Numbered from the stretch's first letter, positions 1-11,615 are shown. The stretch: DNA of 64,000 nucleotides from Mycolicibacterium vulneris (GCF_002104765.1 NZ_NCXM01000009.1:124001-188000); one strand, 5' to 3'. The notes: a model not told the origin generated them from the letters alone. Numbers and translations are program-made.

Positions 1-362
1 TCGACGTGCTGGCGGCCGAGGGCGCCCCGGACGCCGTGATCTTCCACTGCTTTTCCTCGGATGCCGCCATGGCCCGTCGCTGCGTGGACGCCGGATGGCT
101 GCTGAGCCTGTCCGGCACCGCGAGCTTCCGCAACGCGCACGCCCTGCGCGAAGCCGTCCCCTTGATACCGCCGGAGCAACTACTGGTGGAGACCGACGCG
201 CCATTCTTGACGCCGCATCCGTATAGGGGGGCGGCGAATGAGCCCTATTGCCTTCCTTATACTGTTCGGGCGATCGCCGAACTGGTGGATCGTCGCCCGG
301 AAGAGCTGGCCGAGATAACAACGGGCAATGCTGCGCGGGTGTACGGATTGGTCACAGTGTGA
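1..362 (+). CDS. tatD: TatD family DNase/hydrolase, 3' part only
   Basis: This is the C-terminal third of a TatD-type metal-dependent hydrolase (amidohydrolase fold, DNase activity in characterised members); the 5' part lies left of the window. The frame is open from base 1 and stops at 360-362. The segment keeps the family hallmark ETDAPFLTPHPYRG, in which the Asp is a metal ligand, and the upstream FHCFSS strand, whose His is also a ligand. In M. tuberculosis tatD (Rv1008) directly precedes rpfB, and the same order is seen here. Identification is firm; nothing can be said about the start. Confidence 0.93.
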   Translation, partial: DVLAAEGAPDAVIFHCFSSDAAMARRCVDAGWLLSLSGTASFRNAHALREAVPLIPPEQLLVETDAPFLTPHPYRGAANEPYCLPYTVRAIAELVDRRPEELAEITTGNAARVYGLVTV

Positions 363-404
363 CGTAAACGACCAGGCGATTCGTTGATTTTCGCCGCGTC
401 GGAG

Positions 405-433
405 TTGCCCAACAGTGACCGGTTCGTTACCGT
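405..433 (+). promoter_or_regulatory. Candidate SigA-type promoter for the rpfB operon
   Basis: TTGCCC (405-410) and TACCGT (428-433) are separated by 17 bases, a good mycobacterial housekeeping spacing with a TANNNT -10 element. Transcription would start near 440, giving a leader of about 80 nt before the rpfB TTG at 521. Seen by eye only; the -35 match is partial. Confidence 0.45.
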
Positions 434-449
434 CTTGTGATCGAACGGT

Positions 450-472
450 GGGGCCTTATGGGCCCTTAATTT
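450..472 (+). terminator. Attenuator-like hairpin with U-tract in the rpfB leader
   Basis: GGGGCC (450-455) can pair with GGCCCT (461-466; one G-U pair) around the loop TTATG, followed by TTAATTT. This is the shape of a weak intrinsic terminator and lies inside the presumed rpfB 5' leader. From memory, the rpfB-ksgA-ispE operon of M. tuberculosis is controlled by a terminator-type RNA switch, which makes the hairpin worth attention. It is very close to the candidate promoter, so a longer transcript from further upstream is also possible. Confidence 0.45.
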
Positions 473-514
473 GTGACTTGCTGCTGAATGATTGGGTTGT
501 TGAGGGTTGGGTAG

Positions 515-2565
<2,051 letters not shown>

Positions 2566-2613
2566 CGGCGGACCTTCGGGGCGCCGTTGCGTGTGGTTAG
2601 CTCTCAGCAGCGA

Positions 2614-2625
2614 TAGTCTGCTGCG
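2614..2625 (+). promoter_or_regulatory. -10 element giving a possible leaderless ispE transcript
   Basis: TAGTCT (2614-2619) fits the mycobacterial TANNNT -10 pattern and is followed by six bases and then the ispE GTG at 2626. This is the spacing expected for a leaderless mRNA. No convincing -35 is present at 17-18 bases. It would let ispE be transcribed apart from rpfB-ksgA. Confidence 0.3.
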
Positions 2626-3582
2626 GTGTCAGCGTCTGACGGCAACACCGCCGCGGCTTGGGTGCCCACCGGGTCGGTCACCGTTCGGGTCCCCGGAAAA
2701 GTCAACCTCTACCTGGCGGTCGGCGACCGCCGCGAGGACGGCTATCACGAGCTGAACACGATCTTTCAGGCCGTGTCGCTGCTCGACGAGGTGACCGTCC
2801 GCAATGCGGATGTGCTCTCGCTCGAGATCGTCGGCGAGGGCGCCGAGAAGCTGCCCACCGACGAACGCAATCTCGCCTGGCAGGCCGCCGAGCTGATGGC
2901 CGAACACGTCGGCCGGGCGCCGGACGTGTCGATCATGGTCGACAAGTCGATTCCGGTGGCCGGCGGGATGGCCGGCGGCAGCGCGGACGCGGCGGCCGTG
3001 CTGGTCGCGATGAACTCGCTGTGGGAACTCAACGTGCCGCGCCGCGATCTGCGCGCGCTGGCCGCCCGGTTGGGCAGCGACGTCCCGTTCGCGCTGCACG
3101 GCGGAACCGCGCTGGGCACGGGCCGCGGCGAGGAGTTGGCGACGGTGTTGTCCCGCAACACCTTCCATTGGGTGCTGGCGTTCGCCGACAGTGAGCTGCT
3201 GACGCCGGCCGTCTTCGCCGAACTGGACCGGCTGCGCGAGGTGGGGGACCCGCCCCGGCTGCCCGCTCCCGGGCCGGTGCTGGCCGCCCTGGCCGCCGGC
3301 GATGCCGAGCAGCTGGCGCCGCTGTTGGGCAACGAGATGCAGGCGGCCGCGGTGAGCCTGCACCCCGCCCTGCGACGGACGTTGCGCGCCGGCGTGGAGG
3401 CCGGGGCGCTGGCGGGGATCGTGTCCGGGTCGGGCCCGACGTGTGCCTTCCTGTGCTCTTCGGCGGCCGCCGCGGTCGACGTCGGCACCGAGGTGTCGGG
3501 GGCGGGTGTGTGCCGCACGGTGCGGGTCGCCAGCGGGCCGGTGGTGGGCGCGCGGGTGGTCCCCACGCCGACCGAGGTGTGA
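2626..3582 (+). CDS. ispE: 4-diphosphocytidyl-2-C-methyl-D-erythritol kinase
   Basis: IspE phosphorylates CDP-methylerythritol with ATP, the fourth step of the methylerythritol phosphate pathway to isoprenoid precursors. The sequence begins with the substrate-binding [11 protein letters not shown] and carries the GHMP-kinase glycine-rich loop [17 protein letters not shown], a [12 protein letters not shown] segment with the conserved Asp, and the C-terminal [10 protein letters not shown] loop. Length is 318 aa. It starts with GTG and is third in the rpfB-ksgA-ispE unit, 60 bases after ksgA, as in M. tuberculosis (Rv1011). Confidence 0.96.
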   Translation: MSASDGNTAAAWVPTGSVTVRVPGKVNLYLAVGDRREDGYHELNTIFQAVSLLDEVTVRNADVLSLEIVGEGAEKLPTDERNLAWQAAELMAEHVGRAPDVSIMVDKSIPVAGGMAGGSADAAAVLVAMNSLWELNVPRRDLRALAARLGSDVPFALHGGTALGTGRGEELATVLSRNTFHWVLAFADSELLTPAVFAELDRLREVGDPPRLPAPGPVLAALAAGDAEQLAPLLGNEMQAAAVSLHPALRRTLRAGVEAGALAGIVSGSGPTCAFLCSSAAAAVDVGTEVSGAGVCRTVRVASGPVVGARVVPTPTEV

Positions 3583-3607
3583 AAATTTTCCCAATTCGCG
3601 CATTGGT

Positions 3608-3636
3608 TTGGCGCCACCCTAAGGGGAGTTTAAGAT
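3608..3636 (+). promoter_or_regulatory. Candidate promoter for the leaderless ORF before the acyl-activating enzyme
   Basis: TTGGCG (3608-3613) and TAAGAT (3631-3636) are 17 bases apart. The GTG at 3645 follows eight bases after the -10, so the transcript could begin at or next to the start codon. This lies in an otherwise AT-richer stretch right after ispE. Confidence 0.45.
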
Positions 3637-3644
3637 AATCCGCG

Positions 3645-3923
3645 GTGACGGGAAGCGTTGAGCAAGATCACTTATGTCCATCGTCCGCCGGGCATTCCGG
3701 CGGGCGATTAATGCATCGGGCCCGGCCAGGTTTCTCCGGCCCGATTCGTGCTCATCGGGTGATCGAGCGCCGCCGCACTGCGGCGGGTGCGGACGCATCA
3801 CCGATCCGAGACCTAACCGCCGCCCAACTGTGTTTGCGTGCTTGCGGCGAAGAGTTACCCGGCGGGCGGAACATGAGATTCCGGGCATTGGGACGAGGGC
3901 TGGAACCCAGGAGGTTTTTGTGA
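3645..3923 (+). CDS. Possible leaderless small protein, coupled to downstream ligase
   Basis: A 92-codon frame begins with GTG eight bases after a TANNNT -10 box and ends in a TGA (3921-3923) that overlaps the GTG of the next gene as GTGA. The product is basic and Arg-rich with no recognised domain; it carries three Cys, two of them in CLRAC. M. tuberculosis has an annotated small gene of unknown function (Rv1012, about 97 aa by memory) in the same place. It could be a real protein, a translated leader that couples initiation of the ligase, or chance. The start geometry and the 4-base overlap favour translation; composition gives little support for a folded product. Confidence 0.42.
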   Translation: MTGSVEQDHLCPSSAGHSGGRLMHRARPGFSGPIRAHRVIERRRTAAGADASPIRDLTAAQLCLRACGEELPGGRNMRFRALGRGLEPRRFL

Positions 3924-5554
3924 GCAGGTTTACCGAGAAGATGTACCGCAATGCCCGGTCCGTGACGACGGGCATGGTCACCGGTGAACCCCACGAACCG
4001 GTCCGCCACACCTGGGGCGAGGTCCACGAGCGCGCGCGCCGCATCGCGGGTGGCCTGGCCGCCGCGGGCATCGGGCCCGACGACGCGGTGGGCGTGCTCG
4101 CCGGCTATCCGGTGGAGATCGCGCCGACGGCGCAGGGCCTGTGGATGCGCGGGGCCAGCCTGACCATGCTGCATCAGCCGACGCCGCGCACGGACCTGGC
4201 CGTGTGGGCCGAGGACACCATGAACGTCATCGGCATGATCGAGGCGAAGGCCGTCGTCGTCTCCGAGCCGTTCCTGGTGGCCATCCCGGTGCTCGAGGAG
4301 AAGGGCATCAAGGTCGTCACGGTCGCCGACCTGCTCGCGGCGGAGCCCGTCGAGCCCGTCGAGGTCGGCGAGGATGCGCTCGCGTTGATGCAGCTGACCA
4401 GCGGCTCGACCGGATCTCCCAAGGCGGTGCAGATCACCCACCGCAACATCCATTCCAACGCCGAGGCGATGTTCATCGGCGCCCAATACGACGTCACCAA
4501 GGACGTCATGGTCAGCTGGCTGCCCTGCTTCCACGACATGGGCATGGTCGGCTTCCTCACCATCCCGATGTACTTCGGCGCCGAGCTGGTAAAGGTCACG
4601 CCGATGGACTTCCTGCGCGACACGCTGCTGTGGGCCAAGCTCATCGACAAGTACAAGGGCACCATGACCGCGGCGCCCAACTTCGCCTACGCGCTGCTGG
4701 CCAAGCGGCTGCGCCGCAACGCCAAGGCCGGCGACTTCGACCTGTCGACCCTGCGCTTCGCCCTGTCCGGTGCCGAGCCCGTCGAGCCCGCCGACGTCGA
4801 GGACCTGCTCGACGCCGGAAAACCGTTCGGCCTGAACCCCTCGGCGATCCTGCCGGCCTACGGCATGGCCGAGACCACGCTGGCCGTGTCGTTCTCGGAG
4901 TGCAACGCCGGCCTGGTGGTCGACGAGGTGGACGCGGACCTGCTGGCCGCCCTGCGCCGCGCCGTACCCGCAACCAAGGGCAACACCCGCAGGCTGGCCA
5001 CGCTCGGCCCGCTGCTGCGCGACCTCGAGGCGCGCATCATCGACGAGAACGGCGACGTGATGCCCGCCCGCGGCGTCGGTGTCATCGAGCTGCGCGGTGA
5101 GTCGCTGACGCCGGGCTACCTCACCATGGGCGGCTTCATCTCGGCCCAGGACGAGAACGGCTGGTACGACACCGGCGACCTCGGCTACCTCACCGAAGAG
5201 GGTCACGTGGTGGTCTGCGGCCGCGTCAAGGACGTCATCATCATGGCGGGCCGCAACATCTATCCCACCGACATCGAGCGCGCCGCCTGCCGCGTCGAGG
5301 GGGTGCGGCCCGGTTGCGCCGTCGCGGTCCGGCTGGACGCCGGCCACTCTCGCGAGACGTTCGCGGTGGCCGTGGAGTCCAACGCCTTCCAAGATCAGGC
5401 CGAGGTACGTCGCATCGAGCACCAGGTCGCCCGAGAGGTCGTGGCCGAGGTCGACGTGCGGCCGCGCAACGTGGTGGTGCTCGGTCCGGGGACCATCCCG
5501 AAGACGCCGTCGGGCAAGCTGCGCCGGTCGACGTCCGTCAGCCTGGTCACCTAG
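3920..5554 (+). CDS. pks16: Fatty acyl-activating enzyme, Pks16/FadD-like (AMP-forming)
   Basis: An ANL-superfamily acyl-CoA/acyl-AMP ligase that activates a fatty acid with ATP. Motifs visible: P-loop [35 protein letters not shown], hinge [16 protein letters not shown], and the C-terminal catalytic Lys in TPSGKLRRS. The GTG at 3920 is preceded by AGGAGG and gives 544 aa, the length I recall for Rv1013, which is called Pks16 although it is not a polyketide synthase. The motif pattern resembles the FAAL-like mycobacterial group more than FadD14 further right, but whether it makes acyl-CoA or only acyl-AMP cannot be told. Translation may be coupled to the ORF ending at 3923. Confidence 0.9.
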   Translation: MSRFTEKMYRNARSVTTGMVTGEPHEPVRHTWGEVHERARRIAGGLAAAGIGPDDAVGVLAGYPVEIAPTAQGLWMRGASLTMLHQPTPRTDLAVWAEDTMNVIGMIEAKAVVVSEPFLVAIPVLEEKGIKVVTVADLLAAEPVEPVEVGEDALALMQLTSGSTGSPKAVQITHRNIHSNAEAMFIGAQYDVTKDVMVSWLPCFHDMGMVGFLTIPMYFGAELVKVTPMDFLRDTLLWAKLIDKYKGTMTAAPNFAYALLAKRLRRNAKAGDFDLSTLRFALSGAEPVEPADVEDLLDAGKPFGLNPSAILPAYGMAETTLAVSFSECNAGLVVDEVDADLLAALRRAVPATKGNTRRLATLGPLLRDLEARIIDENGDVMPARGVGVIELRGESLTPGYLTMGGFISAQDENGWYDTGDLGYLTEEGHVVVCGRVKDVIIMAGRNIYPTDIERAACRVEGVRPGCAVAVRLDAGHSRETFAVAVESNAFQDQAEVRRIEHQVAREVVAEVDVRPRNVVVLGPGTIPKTPSGKLRRSTSVSLVT

Positions 5555-5569
5555 TCCGGGCCGGCGGGG

Positions 5570-6145
5570 CTACCAGGCGTGGACGCTGTTCTGCGCGGGC
5601 TCTAGCCCCAGTTCGATCAGCAACTCGGTCGCGTCCGCGGCTTGCTCGCAGATGGTGGGAACCTCGGCGCGCTCGGCGGCGTTGAAGGCCTCCAGCACAA
5701 ACGCTGCCGGATCCTTGCGTCCCGGGGGACGGCCGATCCCGATGCGAACCCGTTGAAAGTCCTTGCTGCCCAAGGCATTAGCAACTGAACGCAGGCCGTT
5801 GTGGCCGCCTTCGCCGCCACCGATCTTGAGCCGGATACGCCCGAAGTCCAAGTCGAGATCGTCGTGGATGACGATGACGTCGCCCGGTGTCACCGAGTAG
5901 AACTTCGCCAACGGGCCGACCTGACGGCCGGATTCGTTCATGTAGCAGCGCGGCTTGGCCACCACCACCGAGCGCCCGGCGAGCCGGCCGCTGACGATCT
6001 CGGCGCCGGAACGCTTGTGCGCCTTGAACTTCGAACCCATCCGCGCCGCCAGCAGGTCGGCGACCATGAACCCGACGTTGTGCCGGGTCCGGGCGTAGTT
6101 GTCTCCGGGATTGCCCAGGCCGACGACCAGCAACGGCTCGGCCAC
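5570..6145 (-). CDS. pth: Peptidyl-tRNA hydrolase
   Basis: Pth cleaves the ester bond of peptidyl-tRNAs released by stalled ribosomes and recycles tRNA. The sequence has the N-terminal [18 protein letters not shown] with the catalytic His, the [10 protein letters not shown] segment with the conserved Asn, and HDDLDLDFG with the conserved Asp. The 191-aa length is normal. It lies 12 bases downstream of rplY in the same direction, so the two are probably one operon, and it converges with the acyl-activating gene with 15 bases between the stops. Confidence 0.96.
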   Translation of the reverse strand: MAEPLLVVGLGNPGDNYARTRHNVGFMVADLLAARMGSKFKAHKRSGAEIVSGRLAGRSVVVAKPRCYMNESGRQVGPLAKFYSVTPGDVIVIHDDLDLDFGRIRLKIGGGEGGHNGLRSVANALGSKDFQRVRIGIGRPPGRKDPAAFVLEAFNAAERAEVPTICEQAADATELLIELGLEPAQNSVHAW

Positions 6146-6157
6146 GTTGTGATCCGC

Positions 6158-6826
6158 CTACTCGGACTCGGCCTCGGCGGCCTCTTCTTCGCCGGCCTCG
6201 GCTTCTTCTTCGCCTTCGGCCGCTGCGGCCTCCTCGGTGACCTCGCCGGCGCCCTCTTCGGCGAGTTCCTCGGCCGTCGGCGCGGTGACCACGTTGACCA
6301 CCAGGGTGTCCGGGTCGGAGATCAGGGTGACGCCCTTGGGCAGCGTGATCTGTCCGGCGGAGAACTGGGTGCCGGGCTCGGCGCCCTCAACCGACACCGT
6401 CAGCTGCTCGGGAATCGACAAGGCGTCGGCCTCGATCTCGATGGCGCTGGCGTCCTGGGTCACCAGGGTGCCCGGCACGGCCTCGCCCTCGATGAGGACG
6501 CGGACCTCGACGACCACCTTTTCGCCGCGGCGCACGACCAACAGATCGGCGTGCTGGATGGTGCGGCGGATGGGGTGGATGTCCAGCGACTTGGTCAGGG
6601 CCAGCTGCTCCTTGCCCTCGATGTCGAGGCTCAGCACCGCGTTCGTGCCCGCGTGCCGCAGCACCGCGGCGAAGTCATGGCCGGGCAGTTCCAGGTGCTG
6701 CGGGTCGGTGCCGTGGCCGTAGAGGACGGCCGGGATCTTGCCGGCGCGGCGGGCTCGCCGGGACGCACCCTTGCCGGTCTCGCCGCGGACCGCGACCTTC
6801 AACTGGTTGAGTGCTTGCTTGGCCAT
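6158..6826 (-). CDS. rplY: 50S ribosomal protein L25/general stress protein Ctc
   Basis: Two-domain L25 protein (TL5/Ctc type) that binds 5S rRNA in the large ribosomal subunit. The N-terminal domain begins [26 protein letters not shown]-like (conserved [11 protein letters not shown]), and the C-terminal beta-rich domain covers about residues 95-185. The tail after about residue 185 is a run of Glu and Ala, usual in actinobacterial L25. Length is 222 aa. The ATG has an AGGAG-type site. It leads the rplY-pth pair. Confidence 0.95.
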   Translation of the reverse strand: MAKQALNQLKVAVRGETGKGASRRARRAGKIPAVLYGHGTDPQHLELPGHDFAAVLRHAGTNAVLSLDIEGKEQLALTKSLDIHPIRRTIQHADLLVVRRGEKVVVEVRVLIEGEAVPGTLVTQDASAIEIEADALSIPEQLTVSVEGAEPGTQFSAGQITLPKGVTLISDPDTLVVNVVTAPTAEELAEEGAGEVTEEAAAAEGEEEAEAGEEEAAEAESE

Positions 6827-7090
6827 CGTGTCGCTCCTGTGTGCTCGCTCGTGTTTCGGGGCACGGCCAGGATCGCGACGATTCGTCGGTCTCCGTCGAT
6901 AACGGTGCTGGCCAACCAGCCACCCTCGCCGTGACGCCCGGCCAGGTTAGCGCATCCGCACCTCAGAGGGGAAATTCGGAGAGCAGGCGCCGGGCCCGGG
7001 TGGCACCCCGTTGTCGCTCGAAGGCGGGCAAACGTCTATTGGTCGGCCGGGAGACTGACGTGGCGGACGCGACCGATGAGGCTCAGCGGC

Positions 7091-7960
7091 TCAGAGCGGG
7101 AACCTGGTCTTCGTGAGTTGCTCGGACAGCGACCAGAGCGCCGCCGCCGTGGCCGAATCCCGGGCACGCCGGCTGCGCCCGACCGGTTGGGTTCGGCCCA
7201 TCTGGCCGAATCGGGGCCCGACGAAGGTGTCCCCGGGCAAATTCTGGGACGCCGCGTACAGCGTTTGCCGGGCGCCGAAATCGGCGTCGGTGGCGACCAC
7301 CCGGGTGACCGCCGACATCAGCGCGTCACCCAGCTTGCGGCCGGAGGCGCCCTGCAGGTTGGTGTGCGAGTAGCCGGGGTGGGCCGCGAGCGCCCGCAGC
7401 GGGGAACCGGCCGCGACGAGCCGGCGCTGCAGCTCGCTGGTGAACAGCAGGTTGGCGAGCTTGGACTGGCTGTAGGCCAGCCACGGCGAATACCGCCGGT
7501 TCTGCCAATTCAGGTCGTCGAGGTTGATGCTTCCGGGCCAGTGCGCCATCGACGACACGGTCACTACCCGGTCGGTCAGCTTGGGCAGCAACAGGTTCGT
7601 CAGCGCGAAGTGCCCGAGATGGTTGGTGCCGATCTGGGTCTCGAAGCCGTCGACCGTCAGTGCGAAGGGCGCGGCCATGATGCCGGCGTTGTTGATCAGC
7701 ACGTCGGCCTTGCTCACCCCGTCGGCGAACCGGCGCACCGACGACAGGTCCTGCAGGTCGAGCTCTCGCACCTCGACCTGGCCGGCCATCTGGCGGGCTG
7801 CCGTCTCGCCCTTGCGGATGTTGCGGACGGCCATGATGATCGTGGCCCCTCGTCGCGCCAGCTCGCGGGCGGTCACGGCGCCCAACCCGCTGTTGGCACC
7901 GGTGATGATGACGGTCCGTTCGGCGAACGACGGTAGATCTGCGGCGGTCCAGCCAGTCAT
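7091..7960 (-). CDS. Short-chain dehydrogenase/reductase
   Basis: A classical SDR oxidoreductase using NAD(P)H. Seen: Rossmann motif TGANSGLG near residue 20, the NNAG motif, catalytic Ser in VSSMAHWPG and the YSQSK (YxxxK) pair. About 289 aa from the ATG at 7960; an in-frame TTG at 7972 could add four residues. It resembles the retinol-dehydrogenase-like or light-dependent-protochlorophyllide-reductase-like branch that is common in mycobacteria, so the substrate is not predictable. I do not recall this gene between rplY and lpqT in M. tuberculosis. It follows lpqT on the same strand. Confidence 0.88.
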   Translation of the reverse strand: MTGWTAADLPSFAERTVIITGANSGLGAVTARELARRGATIIMAVRNIRKGETAARQMAGQVEVRELDLQDLSSVRRFADGVSKADVLINNAGIMAAPFALTVDGFETQIGTNHLGHFALTNLLLPKLTDRVVTVSSMAHWPGSINLDDLNWQNRRYSPWLAYSQSKLANLLFTSELQRRLVAAGSPLRALAAHPGYSHTNLQGASGRKLGDALMSAVTRVVATDADFGARQTLYAASQNLPGDTFVGPRFGQMGRTQPVGRSRRARDSATAAALWSLSEQLTKTRFPL

Positions 7961-8033
7961 GGCTGACAACACTAATCGCGACGCGCGCCGGAGCGCCCAG
8001 TGCCCGGCGTCGAATGCCGGCGGCAGGGTGCCG

Positions 8034-8693
8034 CTACTTCGCCGCGACGACGAATCCGTGGATGATCGCGTCGATGTCGCTCGACTGCGCGGCCGCCTGA
8101 TTGGCGAAGCCGGTGATGGTCAGCTGCACGAGATAACGCTGGTGTGCGGGCGATGATCCGGTCGCAATGACGATGCGGTTCCAGCTGTGCAGCCGCATGC
8201 CACCGTCGAGGTCGTAGCTGCCCTGGATCATCGACGAGGGAAAGCCGTTGTAGGGCGCGCCCGAGGCGTCCAGTTGCTTGAAGTTCTCGAACAATTGCGC
8301 ATCGTCGTTTCCGTGCTTGATCACCTGGGCCGGATCGAAGTCACCATTCAACTTGAAGACCACCAGCCGCGCCGTCGGGAACTTGCCGCCCTGCGAGATG
8401 ATCAGCGTCTGGGGACTGATGTTCGGGCTGGTGAACGGCGACCAGCCCGGGGGTGTCGGGATCGACACCGTCAGGTCGGGCAACGATCCCGGTGCCACCG
8501 GCTCTCCGGTCACCCCGATGCTTTGCAGATACTGCGACAGGGGGACCGGCTTCTCCGCCGGCTTGGTGGTCGTGGTCGTCGGGGTCTTCGACAGGATCGA
8601 TTGGTAATCAGGCGGTTTCGGTGCACAGCCGCTCGCGGAGAAGGCCACCGCAACCATCGCGGCAGCGGCCACGAGGCGGCCGAGCCGGTTCAC
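8034..8693 (-). CDS. lpqT: Lipoprotein LpqT (LpqN/LpqT family)
   Basis: Predicted secreted lipoprotein of 219 aa. The N-terminus is a signal peptide (RLGRLVAAAAMVAVAF) ending in the lipobox ASGC, so acylated Cys is expected at about position 23. A Thr/Pro/Lys-rich linker precedes the globular LpqN/LpqT domain, whose fold is known but whose function in this member is unknown. The start codon overlaps the stop of arsC by four bases, indicating translational coupling. It sits in a glmU-prsA-arsC-lpqT run as Rv1016c does in M. tuberculosis, apart from arsC. Confidence 0.88.
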   Translation of the reverse strand: MNRLGRLVAAAAMVAVAFSASGCAPKPPDYQSILSKTPTTTTTKPAEKPVPLSQYLQSIGVTGEPVAPGSLPDLTVSIPTPPGWSPFTSPNISPQTLIISQGGKFPTARLVVFKLNGDFDPAQVIKHGNDDAQLFENFKQLDASGAPYNGFPSSMIQGSYDLDGGMRLHSWNRIVIATGSSPAHQRYLVQLTITGFANQAAAQSSDIDAIIHGFVVAAK

Positions 8694-9046
8694 AGAATCT
8701 CGCGGACCGCGTCGATCGGGCGGCCCAGCCGAGTGCCCTTCGGCGTGATGACGAAGGGTCGTTCGATGAGGATGGGGTGTTCGACCATGGCGTCGAGCAA
8801 CTGATCATCGGTCGCGTCCGCGAGATTGAGCTCCTCGTACAGCGACTCGCGCTTGCGGGTCGCGGTGCGCACGCCGATGCCCGCGTCGCGGATCATCTTC
8901 ACCAGCTCCGCCCGGGTCGGCGGGGTCTTCAGGTACTCGACCACGGTGGGCTCGAAGCCGTTGTCACGCAACAGGTCCAGCGTCTTGCGGGAAGTGCTGC
9001 AGCGTGGGTTGTGGAAGATAACGGCGTCGTCTGGCTTAACCGCCAT
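8690..9046 (-). CDS. arsC: Glutaredoxin-type arsenate reductase, ArsC family
   Basis: A 118-aa ArsC/Spx-like thioredoxin-fold protein. The catalytic Cys is in FHNPRCSTSRKTL (C16), and the later RPFVITPKGTRLGRP segment carries the conserved Arg that binds arsenate in ArsC. The enzyme reduces arsenate to arsenite using glutathione/glutaredoxin in proteobacteria; mycobacteria lack glutathione, so the electron donor here is unclear and other members are of unknown role. Its ATG is directly after the prsA stop, and its end overlaps lpqT, so it is in a tight operon. No arsenic operon is nearby, and the reaction is inferred from family only. Confidence 0.85.
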   Translation of the reverse strand: MAVKPDDAVIFHNPRCSTSRKTLDLLRDNGFEPTVVEYLKTPPTRAELVKMIRDAGIGVRTATRKRESLYEELNLADATDDQLLDAMVEHPILIERPFVITPKGTRLGRPIDAVREIL

Positions 9047-10027
9047 CTAGGCGTCTCCGTCGAAAAGCCCGGTGACCGAACCGTTTTCGAAGACGGCGCG
9101 GATGGTGCTGGCCAGCAGCGGCGCGATGGACAGGACCGTCAGCTGCGGGAAACGCTTCTCCTCGCCGATCGGAAGCGTGTTCGTCACGATCACTTCCCGG
9201 GCGCCGCAGGCGGCCAGCCGCTCGGCGGCCGGATCGGAGAGCACCCCGTGGGTGGCCGCGATGATCACGTCACCGGCGCCCTCGTCGCGCAGTAGCTTCA
9301 CCGCTCCGGCGATGGTGCCGCCCGTGTCGATCATGTCGTCGATCAGCACGCAGGTGCGTCCGGCCACCTCGCCGACGACGCGGTTGGACACCACCTGGTT
9401 GGGCACCCGCGGGTCGCGGGTCTTGTGGATGAACGCCAGCGGGACCCCGCCCAGCGAGTCGGCCCATTTCTCCGCGATGCGCACCCGGCCGGAGTCGGGC
9501 GAGACGACCACCATGTTGCCGTCGGGGTAGTTGTCGCGGATGTAGCCGGTCAGCAGGTTCTGCCCGCGCATGTGGTCGACCGGCCCGTCGAAGAAGCCCT
9601 GGATCTGGTCGGTGTGCAGGTCGACGGTGACAATCCGGTCGGCGCCCGCGGTCTTGAGCAGGTCGGCGACCAGCCGAGCCGAGATCGGCTCGCGGCCGCG
9701 GTGCTTCTTGTCCTGCCGGGCGTACGGGTAGAACGGCATGACCGCGGTGATCCGCTTGGCGCTGCCCCGCTTGAGGGCGTCGATCATGATCAGCTGTTCC
9801 ATCAGCCAGTTGTTCACCGGGTCCGGGGCCGACTGCAGGACGAAGGCGTCGCATCCGCGCACCGATTCGTGGAATCGCACGAAGATCTCGCCGTTGGCGA
9901 ACTCCCGCGCGGTCTGTGCGGTGACGTGGACGTCGAGCTCCTTGGCCACCTGCTCGGCCAGCTCCGGATGCGCACGGCCGGAGAAGAGCATCAAGTTTTT
10001 GCGGTTGTCGGTCCAGTCGTGGCTCAA
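9047..10027 (-). CDS. prsA: Ribose-phosphate pyrophosphokinase
   Basis: PRPP synthetase, transferring pyrophosphate from ATP to ribose 5-phosphate for nucleotide, His, Trp and decaprenylphosphoryl-arabinose precursors. Conserved segments: FANGEIFVRFHESVRG, KRITAVMPFYPYARQDKKHRGREP, VDLHTDQIQGFF and the PRPP-binding loop VLIDDMIDTGGTIAGA. The start chosen is TTG at 10027 (protein begins with Ser-His-Asp-Trp-Thr after Met), giving 326 aa, matching my memory of the M. tuberculosis enzyme; the open frame further upstream has no family similarity. It follows glmU by 103 bases. Confidence 0.96.
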   Translation of the reverse strand: MSHDWTDNRKNLMLFSGRAHPELAEQVAKELDVHVTAQTAREFANGEIFVRFHESVRGCDAFVLQSAPDPVNNWLMEQLIMIDALKRGSAKRITAVMPFYPYARQDKKHRGREPISARLVADLLKTAGADRIVTVDLHTDQIQGFFDGPVDHMRGQNLLTGYIRDNYPDGNMVVVSPDSGRVRIAEKWADSLGGVPLAFIHKTRDPRVPNQVVSNRVVGEVAGRTCVLIDDMIDTGGTIAGAVKLLRDEGAGDVIIAATHGVLSDPAAERLAACGAREVIVTNTLPIGEEKRFPQLTVLSIAPLLASTIRAVFENGSVTGLFDGDA

Positions 10028-10130
10028 CGCACTGCCCTCGCCAAATCGGGGTGGGGGATGGAAGGCCCCATCGTACGAAGCGAATCGTACGGAAATGTGG
10101 CCGGGTTGCCAGGTAGCACATTCACGGTGT

Positions 10131-11615
10131 CTATTCGGCTTTTGGTGTGGAGCCCTCCGCAGGACTCTGACCAGCGGCTTTCTCGGCGGCCTCGGCCGCT
10201 TGCGCGGCCGCGCTGCCCGGGCGCTTGCGGTGCACCCAGCCTTCGATATTGCGCTGTGGACCCGCGGATACCGCCAGCGTTCCGGGCGGGACGTCGTTGC
10301 GCACCACCGTGCCCGCGCCGGTGTAGGCGCCGTCACCGACGGTCACCGGCGCCACGAACATGGTGTCCGAGCCGGTGCGCACGTGCGAGCCGATGGTGGT
10401 CCGCCGTTTGCTTTCGCCGTCGTAGTTGACGAACACGCTGGACGCGCCGATGTTGCTGTGTTCGCCGATGTCGGCGTCCCCGACATAGGTCAGGTGCGGC
10501 ACCTTGGAGCCGGTGCCGATGGTGGCGTTCTTGGTCTCGACGAACGCGCCGAGCTTGCCGTCGTCGCCCAGCACGGTGCCGGGCCGCAGGTAGGTGAACG
10601 GCCCGACGGTCGCTCCGGCGCCGATCGACGACGCGGTGCCGTGGGTGCGGACCACCGAGGCGCCGTCACCGACGCTGACGTCGGTCAGGGTGGTGTCCGG
10701 GCCGACGACGCAGTGGCCGCCGACCTGCGTGCGGCCCAGCAACTGCGTCCCCGGCTGGACGACGGTGTCGCGACCGATGCTGACGTCGACGTCGATCCAG
10801 GTGGTGGCGGGGTCGACGATGGTGACGCCGGCCATCTGGTGGGCCGCGATGATGCGGCGGTTGAGTTCGGCGCCCAGCTGCGCGAGTTGGACGCGGTTGT
10901 TGACGCCGGCGACCAGCGCGCTGTCGTCGACGTGGCGGGCGTGGATGGCCAGGCCGTCACCGCGCAGGATGGCGATGACGTCGGTGAGGTAGAGCTCCTG
11001 CTGGGCGTTGTTGGAGCTCAACCGGTTCAGCGCCGAGCGCAGCGCCGCGGTGTCGAAGGCGTAGACGCCGGCGTTGACCTCACGGATCTCGCGTTGCGAG
11101 GGCGTGGCGTCGGCGTGTTCCACGATCGCCATGACCTCGTTGTCCTGGGTGCGCAGGATGCGGCCATAGCCGCTGGGGTCGCTCACGGTCGTGGTCAGCA
11201 CCGTGACCGCGGCCGGCGCCGCGTTGTGGGAGGCGATCAGGTCGGCCAGGGTGTCGGCGTCCAGCAACGGGGTGTCGCCCGAGGTGACGACGACGACCCC
11301 GGCGTAGTCGTCGGGCAGCGCGGACAGGCCACACAGCACGGCATCGCCGGTGCCGCGGGGCCGGTCCTGCAGCGCGACGTCGATGGGACGTCCCAGCGCG
11401 TCGGCCCAGTCGGCCACCAGCGGTGCGATCCGTTCGTGGTCGTGGCCGAGAACGACGGCCAGGTGCTGAGGAACCACCTTGGTGATCGCGTGCAGGAGAT
11501 GGGACAGCATGCTGCGTCCACCGATGTTGTGCAGGACTTTCGGGGTGTCCGACCGCATCCGGGTGCCCGGCCCGGCCGCTAGCACCAGGACCGCGGTATC
11601 ACCAGGAGACGACAT
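10131..11615 (-). CDS. glmU: Bifunctional GlcNAc-1-phosphate uridyltransferase / GlcN-1-phosphate acetyltransferase
   Basis: GlmU makes UDP-GlcNAc for peptidoglycan and the arabinogalactan linker. The N-terminal nucleotidyltransferase domain has [18 protein letters not shown] and the DTPLL metal site. The C-terminal left-handed beta-helix starts near residue 265 and includes [10 protein letters not shown] and the segment around [19 protein letters not shown] with the acetyltransferase His. The tail after about residue 465 is Ala/Glu-rich and probably disordered. Length 494 aa. The ATG has a clear AGGAGGG site. It is upstream of prsA in the same direction. Confidence 0.96.
   Translation of the reverse strand: MSSPGDTAVLVLAAGPGTRMRSDTPKVLHNIGGRSMLSHLLHAITKVVPQHLAVVLGHDHERIAPLVADWADALGRPIDVALQDRPRGTGDAVLCGLSALPDDYAGVVVVTSGDTPLLDADTLADLIASHNAAPAAVTVLTTTVSDPSGYGRILRTQDNEVMAIVEHADATPSQREIREVNAGVYAFDTAALRSALNRLSSNNAQQELYLTDVIAILRGDGLAIHARHVDDSALVAGVNNRVQLAQLGAELNRRIIAAHQMAGVTIVDPATTWIDVDVSIGRDTVVQPGTQLLGRTQVGGHCVVGPDTTLTDVSVGDGASVVRTHGTASSIGAGATVGPFTYLRPGTVLGDDGKLGAFVETKNATIGTGSKVPHLTYVGDADIGEHSNIGASSVFVNYDGESKRRTTIGSHVRTGSDTMFVAPVTVGDGAYTGAGTVVRNDVPPGTLAVSAGPQRNIEGWVHRKRPGSAAAQAAEAAEKAAGQSPAEGSTPKAE

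Noticed and set aside
3752-5422. 556-codon open frame on the minus strand opposite the acyl-activating enzyme
   Set aside because: It is the complement of a well-supported ligase gene, with His/Arg/Gly-rich composition and no motif.
10028-10336. N-terminal extension of prsA to 10336
   Set aside because: It would overlap the end of glmU and has no similarity to PRPP synthetases; the TTG at 10027 gives the expected length.
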